From: Cyrtodaria siliqua
Lineage: Eukaryota; Mollusca; Bivalvia; Adapedonta; Hiatellidae
DNA: 64,000 nt
Reading direction: 5' to 3'
Assembly: GCA_037043455.1 (NCBI GenBank)
Contig: JAWPHD010008239.1
Span: 1-64,000, forward strand
Made by a program: the position numbers and the translations under genes. The stretch's first letter is position 1; every line of letters starts with the position of its first letter. The notes under the pieces are model-generated. The model ran no database searches, was not told the DNA's origin, and saw nothing but the letters and a program-made list of their open reading frames with translations. This document shows, in pieces, positions 56,401 to 64,000 of the stretch.

Positions 56401-56733
56401 ATGAGGACGGATATATATTCAATAATGAAATTTTTAAAAACGAGAACGATTCAGTCTAAGTTACAATATGACGTGAACAAAATGTGTGTCTGGCTCGGAG
56501 ATGTTGAACGGCTCAAGGAAATCCAACCTGAAGAACTAAATACGCATTTAGAACTGTTTTCTTGACCATTACCAACAATGATGAACCAGGAGCCAACCAT
56601 TCAATTCTTTTTGGATCTGTCATGCGATAATTTGGAATTGAAATCAGATTTAGCAATCAATTTCATATGAAACTACCAGAGGAATTCAAAGATAATGCTG
56701 ACCCGTTTACCGTACCTAAATACGTTTGATGAT
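56401..56733 (+). pseudogene. Crypton/KIAA1958-like (tyrosine-recombinase N-terminal) relic
   Basis: Fifty-four codons (LQYDVNKMCVWLGDVERLKE followed by IQPEELNTHLELF) then a frameshift near 56558 into FLTITNNDEPGANHSILFGS. The spacing W-x-…-IxPxELN-x3-LxxFFxT-x-(K/N)NDxxxxxxxSIxxS is that of the N-terminal segment of Crypton-derived proteins with a DUF3504-type region. The recombinase catalytic domain is not found downstream. Assignment is tentative. It follows the GIY-YIG relic by 420 bp on the same strand. Confidence 0.42.
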
Positions 56734-57333
56734 GGTGTGATAGATTTAACATATTATTATACATGTAAATTATCAACTGCTTCGTTGTTTTTTCGATCGA
56801 ATTGTCTTTAACAACCTATATAGTATCTATTATAATATGTACTGTCGTTCGGGTCTCAATTATATTTCAAATGAGTCATCCGGGAAACAATAATGCATGT
56901 GAAATAATAATTAATCTCCTACCTTTTTATCCTTAAATTGTATTTGCGAAACCAAATGCCATTTTTGGAATTTCCATTCTTCTACAAGCTCAAATGCAAG
57001 CAGAAAAACTGACAAAATCAATGCCGTGGCATAAAACGTCACTGGAAAACACAACGTCACCGTTATGACAAATTTCTTACAAAGATTACGTCAGAAACGT
57101 TTTAGTGTAATTTAATTATCGGGGCTTGGGAACAAGGTACCGAAATGGCACATCCTATGATTGAGATATAATAACGTCATGCGTATATTTTTATTCTTGT
57201 AAATCAATGAATAAAAATGTATCCAAATAAAGAGTTATATTTAAAAAAATACACAAATAGATAAAAGGTATTTTTACTTTGCACAATTTATATCTAATAA
57301 AATAATATTGTTTTAGTTACACGTGTAAAAAAC

Positions 57334-57480
57334 AGGTAATTAACTGGGGTAGGTGTGCCTGTTTGTGACATTGGCCCTTGATAGCCATATGAGGCCCTCG
57401 AGCTAAAGCTCTCGGGCCTCATATGGCTTTCTCGGGCCAATATAAAAAACAGGCACACCTTCCCCAGTTAATAGCCTCTA
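57334..57480. mobile_element. Palindromic element 4
   Basis: ATTAACTGGGGTAGGTGTGC … GCCATATGAGGCCCTCGAGC pairs with GCTCTCGGGCCTCATATGGC … CACACCTTCCCCAGTTAAT. Arms of about 70 bp, centre CTAAA. No ORF. Confidence 0.93.
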
Positions 57481-57679
57481 ATTACGTGACGTTACTTGTT
57501 ACGCATATTGTTATGACGTTAACGGCAAAATCAAAATACCTGAATCACCATGAAGATACATATAAAATGGTGAAAACGCTTGTGACAATTAAAGCGGACT
57601 AATTATATGCCGATGGTTGAATTATTTTCTTCAAAACAATTTTGATATATATAGAGAGTGAGCATAAGCGACAGTCTCG

Positions 57680-57798
57680 GTGTACTACGAAAGATATGTC
57701 ACGAGAACACGTTGTAATTCAGTTAAAAAACGAGTTCGAAGTTCGAGTTTTTTACCCGAATTACAACATGTTCGAGTGACATATGTTTTGTATCACAC
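57680..57798. mobile_element. Palindromic element 5
   Basis: GTACTACGAAAGATATGTCA … GTTGTAATTCAGTTAAAAAA pairs with TTTTTTACCCGAATTACAAC … GAGTGACATATGTTTTGTAT. Arms of about 57 bp meeting at CGAGTTCGAAGTTCGAG. Only 200 bp from element 4 but unrelated in sequence. Confidence 0.9.
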
Positions 57799-58349
57799 AG
57801 ATACTGTTGATTAAATTGAAAATACCCCTCCCCCACCTCGCGTCCCCAACGCTAGGTCAGAAATACTTTAACAAAAAATAATAATTACGGTCACGTGGTT
57901 CCATTTTCAAATTTGTTACTACACAAACGGTCAAGACGTTTGTATTTACAATCAAGAGTTGAAGATGATCAAGACAAGACCCCCACCCCAACCCTTGCAA
58001 GGTGCCCTCGCGTATGAATACATTTGGCAGATTTTGAAATGAGCCGTACAAATGTGCTGGTTGAAAGCAATAGCAATCGACAGTATCATTAAATACAAAA
58101 ACGGTAAAACAGTAGTTCCGGCAAAATGATATCGTCACACCAGTGACGATATAGAAAAAATTATATCGTCATTTATAACACTGATTGTAACACGATTGTA
58201 AGCTGTATAATGAAAGACGGTTTTGCATTGTATTGTGTATGTTAAATATGTTAATATGAAACCGTAAATGAGAAAACGGAAAGTTCAGCGGTTCTTTATA
58301 ATATAATATTGATGGAAGGCATACGATGCATAAGCAGTATCAGTCAACC

Positions 58350-59440
58350 ATATTGGCAGCCATGTTAAATGCATGCAATCTTATAATGCATTGATTTATT
58401 CAGCTCACATATAGAACTATTTAATGGCATTCTTTGAAGATATTCAAATACCATTATAAAATGTATAGTCATATTAACTTAAACTTCAGAAACTAATCCG
58501 GTATTGTGTCGTTGTAGATAAACATAATAATTGATATTATATTTTCGTCGAAAGGGTTTGTTTAATATGGAAGCAGTTTAATCAACACCATGAAAGAATA
58601 CCACAAAGCTGAAGACAACTGTTCAATAGTATAACAAAATTCTTATATACGGCAGCTACTTATTTATTTGTAAAATAGAATCTATGTTCACACAAGCCAT
58701 TAAAGGTTGAATTTGATTATTGCATTATTGCAAACTAGGGTTTGGAAATTAATTACTTTCAACAAATCAAATATATTTATATTTTGCAGAAGTGATGACT
58801 TCAACGGAAGCACAGAACTCATCTGGTCAGAGTATAGTAAACATAGATGAACTGTCAGATGATTCAAGCATTGTCCATTCTTCCGTTAAAAAAGGCCAAC
58901 AAAAAGACGTTGTTACTGCTTGTACGCAAATAAGTGTTTCTTTGAATTCACTTCAGTTACCACAAGAAACTTCGTGTCATACGTCAGAAGGTAAAATGAT
59001 CATAATTGATTATTAATTGAAATGACATCGAGTAACAGTCAGAAAAGAAATTACAAATAGTTAAAGACAACTGTTCAGTATATTATATCAAACACTACTT
59101 GTCCTTGTCTAATTACTTGTATATACGGTTGGTATTGTTATATTTGTTATACAGAATCTATGCTCTCATTAGCAGATAACAGTTGTATTTGAATAATACC
59201 TTCTTATACTATTGATTTATCCAGGGAAGCAGTACACATATAGAAAGATTTAATGGTTCTTTTCAATTAGAAAAAAAGATATTCAAATACCATCAGACAG
59301 TGTATAGTCAGTCATATTAACTGAAACTTCAGAAACGAATCCTGTTATGTGTCGTTGTAGATAAACATAATAATTTATATTATATTTTCGTCGAAAGGGT
59401 TGGTTAAATATGGAAGCAATTTAATCAACACCAGTAGTAT
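58350..59440 (+). repeat. Local duplication flanking exon 5 of the HEPN gene
   Basis: Blocks at about 58420-58595 (AGATATTCAAATACCAT, AAACTTCAGAAAC, GTGTCGTTGTAGATAAACAT, TTTTCGTCGAAAGGGTT, TTTAATCAACACCA) recur in order at 59275-59435, about 850 bp downstream; GACAACTGTTCA and CAGAATCTATG also recur. Only one copy of the exon is visible between them. Confidence 0.82.
58790..58990 (+). CDS. HEPN gene, probable exon 5 (Ser/Thr-rich)
   Basis: Acceptor ATATTTATATTTTGCAG and donor CAGAAG|GTAAAA bound 201 nt (67 codons), phase 1 to 1 as in the other exons. The peptide is Ser/Thr/Asp-rich (EVMTSTEAQNSSGQSIVNID, ELSDDSSIVHSSVKK), probably a disordered linker. Membership in the same gene rests on strand, phase and distance only. 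No stop codon is reached, so at least one more exon is needed downstream, which I could not find in the window. Confidence 0.55.
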
Positions 59441-59539
59441 ATGCGACGCTTTGGAATCACGACTGCGCATGCGTGGCGCCATACGAACGTAGAACGTTAG
59501 GTCACGTATTTGCGGCCCCAATTGCATATGAATGAATGT

Positions 59540-59940
59540 ATTGTGATAGAGGGGATTAGTGACAGGATGTCGAACAAAGGCTATTGCATCAGTCTCCTTA
59601 ATTCTTTAGCATACCCACGCGATAGTATGAGTGTCATAGATTAATCCCTCTATTCAATTGACACTATTGAGAAACAGGATATCTGAGTTACTTTTGTATC
59701 AAAACTGCAGAGGGGATTAGTCACAGAATGTTCGAACAACAGGTATTGACATTTAGACTTAATCTGTGGACATTATAGAAAGAGGATGTCTGAGTTTCTT
59801 TTGTATAAAAACCGCAGAAACGATTAGTGGCAGGATAGTTGAACAAAGGTATTTAGACTTAATCCACAGAGTGCGACAGGATATGTCTTTTCTATGAAAA
59901 ACGCGGAGGGGATAAGCGATAGAATATTCCAACAAAATAT
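59540..59940. repeat. Degenerate ~100-bp tandem repeat
   Basis: (A/G)GGGGATTAGTGACAGGATG-like starts at about 59550, 59711, 59820 and 59905, each followed by TTCGAACAA(A/C) and TATTGACA or TTTAGACTTAATC. Diverged, unequal unit lengths. Confidence 0.65.
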
Positions 59941-60099
59941 ATTGACACGGTGAATTGACATACAACATCAAAAGAGAATGTAAACCCTCTATTATACCAA
60001 AACATTGAACACAATATTTGGCAAGTCAGGACTCGACTGCAGACGTTCATAATCTTAATTATTTATTGGCAGTTAATTCACAAGTGTTTTATATTTACA

Positions 60100-60451
60100 G
60101 GAGTATATTTGTGTTTGACTTATATTGCCTATTGATGCTGCCTTGTTGGCTAGAGATTAGATCATGGCGGGGATTTCCTTATTTGCACTGTCCTGTTTTA
60201 ATGGGTAAACAGTAGGGTAAGTGTGAGGTTTGGTGCACCATAGAACCGGTTTAAACCCCCAGTGGCTTACTATGCCACTGACCGTTCCAAGGCGGTAGCC
60301 CTATTGTCAACCCTTTTGTGTTTGTGATGTCGTTTGCATTTTTTATTACTTTTGCCTTCTTGTTTGTATGTTTGCGTGTTTGTTTCTGTGTTTTATGCTT
60401 TACTGTCCTCCTTGAATGCTGCATTCCCGGTCCGATCTTTTTATATTTCTT
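60100..60451 (+). mobile_element. Retroelement tail, family R copy 5 (opposite orientation)
   Basis: Forward-oriented copy: TTGTTGGCTAGAGATTAGAT, CATGGCGGGGATTTCC, GGCGGTAGCCCTATTGTCAA … CCGATCTTTTTATATTTCTT, ending at the family 3' terminus. Truncated 5' within the region encoding the short membrane-like tail in copy 4. Confidence 0.87.
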
Positions 60452-60519
60452 CATACATCCAGTTAAATCCACGGAGTGATTTTGTACTGGCTTAATAAAA
60501 CTCGCATATCCAATCTCAT

Positions 60520-60725
60520 CACCACCACCAACAACAAGCCCAAAGACAACAACAGCAAAAACAAAAACAATATCACCAATAACAACTACATCAACAACAA
60601 TACCAACAACAACGACACAATTACCAACAATTCCATCAACTACAACAACAATACCAACAGCAACGACACCATCAACAACAAAACAAAGCACACCACCAAC
60701 AACAGCCACAACACAACTTCGAAAA
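60520..60725. repeat. (AAC)n/(ACC)n-rich low-complexity tract
   Basis: AACAACAACA and CACCACCAACAA variants for about 200 bp directly beyond the 3' end of retroelement copy 5. It may have grown from the element's tail. The Asn/Thr-rich frame across it is a repeat artefact. Confidence 0.85.
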
Positions 60726-61790
60726 TGTCAAATGCAAGTACATGTCTGAAAACGAGTCTGAACAACATCGAAACTGTAACATGTTAGTACATGCATTTAA
60801 ACAAGACTTGATTTGAACTGGGATTAAAAGGTCACCTCAAACCATTTCTATAAAAAGATGATCATTTATTTATTTTAAGGATTATATCAGCTTGGTAACG
60901 GATTAGCTTTTGACCATTAGGGGATTAAATCTTAAATGCTTACATGTAGTTAAAGAATTCATGTTAATATGTTATAAAAATTATATATATATTTTCAACA
61001 TTTTTCTACCTAGCTAAATACGCGCTATCGGATGGTATAAACACATGTGAAACTTTTATTTAGGAACTAAACTTAAAATCAGTTTTACAGTGGTAGGGCA
61101 TTTAGTTCTCTAATGTTCAATTTTATTTCATTTACTAAATAAATCCCACAAAGACCTTTCGAATAAACCTAGGGTTTTCGCGTCCATTTTGTTTACTTTT
61201 AGAGTTATTGCATAATAGCAGTTTTTAAACTTGTTTTAATTTGTAATTTAAACCATATACAACTGATACCATTTAATAGATCTGTTCACGCAGATTCTAA
61301 AAATGTATACTTTTGTTTACCTATCTCTTATAGTGGCATTTTCCAACTTGATGATATTACTGTTTAGGGATCACGTGACATAATGGTAGACTCTGATTGG
61401 TCCAAACTTTAAATACCCATGATAACCTCATAATGGACAGAATCTTATCGTGTTTTGTATCATTTTAAAGGTATTTTCAAGCGCTATTTGATTGTAGACA
61501 AAACCGGAAACGCTAGATTTCTATAAAAATTCGATCAATACGGGTTTGAAACCAGTTTGAACAGGTATAAATAACTATGACATCAGATTTATATGAATAA
61601 CTAGGACGTTTGTATTCTATAATTAGCAACGATCATTAAGTACTAACTGACCAATGAGATTGTAGAAATTTCAAGGACCATTCATATGTGAACGTTTTAA
61701 TATATAAGAGAGTACACGTATTTTTTCGAATCATTATATTGTTAGAATCTTTTCAACTCTGATTCAATCTGAAATTGAGGTGCAGGAGTA
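60726..61790. other. No certain feature
   Basis: AT-rich. Around 61370-61400 there is GATCACGTGAC followed by CTCTGATTGG (E-box-like and inverted CCAAT-like), but no gene start could be tied to it. Confidence 0.35.
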
Positions 61791-62320
61791 TTGTGAAGGA
61801 GGAGGATTGAGGAGGAGGAGGATGGAGGAGGAGGATAAAGGAAGAATAGGATGATGAGGAGGAGGAGGATGAAGAGGAGGAGGAGGGAGGAAGAGGGAGG
61901 AGAAAGAAGGGAGAAGGAGGAGCAAGGACAGGAGGAGGAGGATTGTGGAGGAAGATTGAGGTGGAAGGATGAGGGGATTGAGGAGGAGGATGAAGAGGAT
62001 TAAGGTGGAGGAGGTGGAGGAGGGATGAGGAAGAGGGAGGAGGAGGATTGAGGTGGAGGGTTGATGATGAGGAGGGAATGAGGTGGAGGAGGAGGAGAAG
62101 GAGGATTGAGGAGGAGGAAGGAGGAGGAGGAAGGAGGAGGAGGAGGAGGAGAAGGAGGAGGAGGAGGAGGAAAAGGAGGAGGAGGAGGAGGAGGAGGAGG
62201 TGGAGGAGGAGGAGGAGGAGAAGGAGGAAGAGGAGGCTGAGGAGGAGGAGGAGGATTGATGAAGAAGATTAAGGAGGAAGAGGAGGAGGGATTGAGTAGG
62301 AGAAAGAGGAGGATAGAGAT
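61791..62320. repeat. ~0.5-kb homopurine (GGA/GAA)n tract
   Basis: Plus strand is almost entirely purine (AGGAGGAGGA, GAAGAGG, AAGGAGG) with only scattered T or C. Potential to form triplex DNA because long mirror-symmetric stretches exist (62100-62240). The Arg/Glu-rich frame 62048-62272 is a repeat artefact. Confidence 0.95.
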
Positions 62321-62759
62321 GATTGAAAAATGAATCCCAGAAATCGTTTAAAATCGTATAAAAATGCTGACTTATTGATGACAGAATTGTCCCAAATCGA
62401 TACTACAACTTAAACTGCCACTGTATACTACGTTAGTGAAATGCATGCATGCGTCCGCGGGAATGATAAGGGAAATGAGGCGCCGATATTTCGTTGATAC
62501 TTTTTATTAACATGATTCATACATTTATTAATAGTAACATTATTCAACAAGGTGTGTACATAAGTCGTACTTTACTTTTAAAATATATCATTCAACAAGG
62601 GGCGACATGAGTCATAGCCTATTCTAAAAAAATATCATTTCAACATGAGCCATAGCTAATCTAACTCCTGGTCGGATTAACTATTCATGGTGAATATAGC
62701 GTTAAGCGGTATGCCACTACTCTGCGTATTTTTACGGCCATGCGCATTAGTTAATATAT

Positions 62760-62956
62760 GTAGACAAAAACTCATAGGTTGAACGAATCCGGGTGTAGTG
62801 GTTGATTGACCAAATTTGAATCCAGACATCGAGGGAACCATATTTTGAGTTGTAGCGGGAGACGGTTGCCCGAATTTGAATCCATATGTCGATGGAATGG
62901 CTGTTTGTGTTGTAGCTGATTATCCAAAAGTGAAACCAGACTGATCCAGATGAACT
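62760..62956 (-). pseudogene. FG-containing ~20-residue repeats following the BIR relic
   Basis: In the same minus-strand frame as the BIR relic: SGFTFG, a TGA... stop, then YGFKFGQPSPATTQNMVPS and MSGFKFGQSTTTPGFVQPM. Three copies of a (S/Y)GF(T/K)FGQ unit spaced about 20 residues. Probably the low-complexity linker that follows a BIR in the parent protein. Confidence 0.6.
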
Positions 62957-63300
62957 GGGTCCGATCCTCCGATCATTTTTAAAAAGACGCAGTTTGGTGA
63001 CCTTTTCCTATGTTCCGTCCACGGATTGTCAGACCTTTCTCAATCGTATATCGCTACATTGCAGGCGATAAAATGTGTTTTATCGAATTGTCACGTGTAC
63101 ATGAATCCGGCTTTTGCTTAGGTGTTCTTATCGGGCGTCATTTGCTTAGACCAGTTTTGGAAGGTACTCAATCTGTCTTCGTAAAACAACATATCTCCGT
63201 CTACAAAATGCGATGTTAGATACTTGCGCATTTGTTTCCGCGATGTTTTCGAGTCGAACACTGAACGAAGAATGAAGTGCCAATGGCTTGTGTTACGTTT
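62957..63300 (-). pseudogene. BIR (IAP repeat) domain pseudogene
   Basis: BIR domains bind zinc and, in inhibitor-of-apoptosis proteins, caspases or their antagonists; the family is strongly expanded in bivalves. Minus-strand reading: NTSHWHFILRSVFDSKTSRK, then MRKYLTSHFVDGDMLFYEDR, LSTFQNWSKQMTPDKNT, stop, AKAGFMYT, stop, QFDKTHFIACNVAIYD, stop, ERSDNPWTEHRKRSPNCVFL. The second Cys, His and last Cys of the zinc site are present; the first Cys is Phe. Stops replace the residue after PDKNT, the Gly after FMYT and the Trp before ERSDNPW. Three nonsense codons and a lost zinc ligand show it is dead. Confidence 0.88.
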
Positions 63301-63529
63301 ATATAGCTGTGAGGTCGTGAGTCATCGGTAGGAACCTCGATGAGTCATAAAAATCCGGTTTTATTAGGTTGGCGCGTCTGTATTCGTCCAATAAATGTTT
63401 GATGATAATTTCATCAAAAACGATGTCGCGCAGCCACTCTTGAAATGTACATCGTCGCTTCTTGCCTTGTACTTTGCAAGAACATACGAAAGAATCGTAC
63501 GTTTCCCTTCGACTTAATGCAGCTTCCAC
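63299..63529 (-). CDS. Unrecognised 76-codon frame upstream of the BIR relic
   Basis: Peptide with CSCKVQGKKRRCTFQEWLRD and IVFDEIIIKHLLDEYRRANL; charged, helical, more protein-like than the chance frames elsewhere in the window. It lies immediately upstream of the BIR relic on the same strand but in a different frame, so it may be the decayed N-terminal part of the same gene or an unrelated one. A TATATAAA motif sits at the junction (about 63297-63304). I do not recognise the family. Confidence 0.3.
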   Translation of the reverse strand: MEAALSRRETYDSFVCSCKVQGKKRRCTFQEWLRDIVFDEIIIKHLLDEYRRANLIKPDFYDSSRFLPMTHDLTAI

Positions 63530-63599
63530 AGAAAATTTGGTCAGAGAGTGATAAGGTGGGCATTGTGGTATAACCCCTTAATTGAACGCTATCCACAGC

Positions 63600-64000
63600 A
63601 GAGTTTGGTATACGCTTATAGCCTCTCGAGGGTCCATTAAACTAATTGAAATATTTGAACTGTTCAAATGGGCTTAATGTATTCTACGTTTTAAACGAGA
63701 AATGTTGTTTTATTTGTCAATAACGTCATTTTCTCTCACTCAGATTTCAAACTCAACTGACAAACTTTGAATAACACATCGGCTTCTATAGGCCTTGCTT
63801 AGCCAGTTTGATGCGACCGATCTATTTGAATCGTCCAGTTAGGAATCTTGTTTGAGTATGTGTCAAAATCGTTTCCGGCTATAATTATAATTAATGATAA
63901 TTAATAAAGCAACAATCCGTTTCCAGTTATTAAAAAGTTTGATTTATAAATAGACAAGTCAGGCACTATCATGTTAGTTTTACAGATTTGACAAAGATGC
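63600..64000. other. No feature recognised
   Basis: AT-rich sequence to the window edge. Confidence 0.4.

Larger units (their letters stand above)
52254..58789 (+). other. Large intron of the HEPN gene with nested elements
   Basis: Holds repeat blocks (52600-53110), unrecognised AT-rich DNA (53110-55030 and 56740-57330), family K copy 5, a GIY-YIG relic, a Crypton-like relic and two palindromic elements. Intron status is inferred from matching exon phases on both sides. Confidence 0.5.

Noticed and set aside
60476..60787. Asn/Thr-rich protein
   Set aside because: Translation of an AAC-rich low-complexity tract next to a retroelement 3' end.
62048..62272. Arg/Glu-rich protein
   Set aside because: Translation of the (GGA)n tract.
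59000..63000. Further exons of the HEPN gene
   Set aside because: I looked for phase-1 acceptor/donor-bounded open stretches downstream of 58990 and found none convincing.

Overview
The window looks like nuclear DNA of an animal, most likely a bivalve mollusc (I favour a heterodont clam, but the species is inferred, not proven). It is AT-rich, mostly non-coding and packed with tandem arrays, tRNA-derived SINEs, truncated retroelements and hairpin elements. The few recognisable genes and gene relics belong to families known to be expanded in bivalves: fibrinogen-related domain (FReD), DZIP3-like HEPN, and BIR/IAP. Nothing suggests a prokaryote, plasmid or virus.

Layout. 0-15 kb: minisatellites (31, 62, 70, 72 and 42 bp periods), five tRNA-derived SINEs or SINE relics (one with a perfect 16-bp target duplication), the 3' end of a LINE and a 5'-truncated retroelement tail inserted inside a 62-bp array. 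15-24 kb: a second retroelement tail, a reverse-oriented intron-like repeat, a decayed FReD gene followed by 0.5 kb of (ACT)n. 24-45 kb: a nested block in which one exon-intron unit was duplicated several times (about 24.9-27.4, 30.2-30.6, 34.1-36.5 and 39.8-45.0 kb). The copies carry short exon relics ending at a phase-1 splice donor. Later insertions can be dated by comparing copies: a 472-bp TTAA-flanked element with a paralogous empty site, a 1.9-kb LINE with RT and RNase H and a 13-bp target duplication, and a 1,396-bp segment containing the LINE 5' junction that was copied 3.4 kb downstream next to a hairpin. A head-to-head tRNA-like element lies at 37.1-38.0 kb.

45-48 kb: 160-bp arrays of bivalve-type repeats interrupted by the longest copy of the retroelement tail, which still encodes the C-terminal part of a reverse transcriptase. 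49-59 kb: the best candidate for a live host gene, on the + strand. It has an initiating exon with a DZIP3-like HEPN domain and at least four further exons, all of which begin and end in phase 1; two resemble TRADD-N-like modules. Its large last visible intron holds a decayed GIY-YIG nuclease gene, a Crypton-like recombinase fragment and two palindromic elements. 59-64 kb: more retroelement tail, an AAC-rich tract, a 0.5-kb homopurine tract and a BIR-domain pseudogene on the minus strand.

There is no operon-like organisation. The gene content suggests a locus of innate-immunity or cell-death-type genes eroded and rearranged by mobile DNA. All domain assignments are by eye without database searches.
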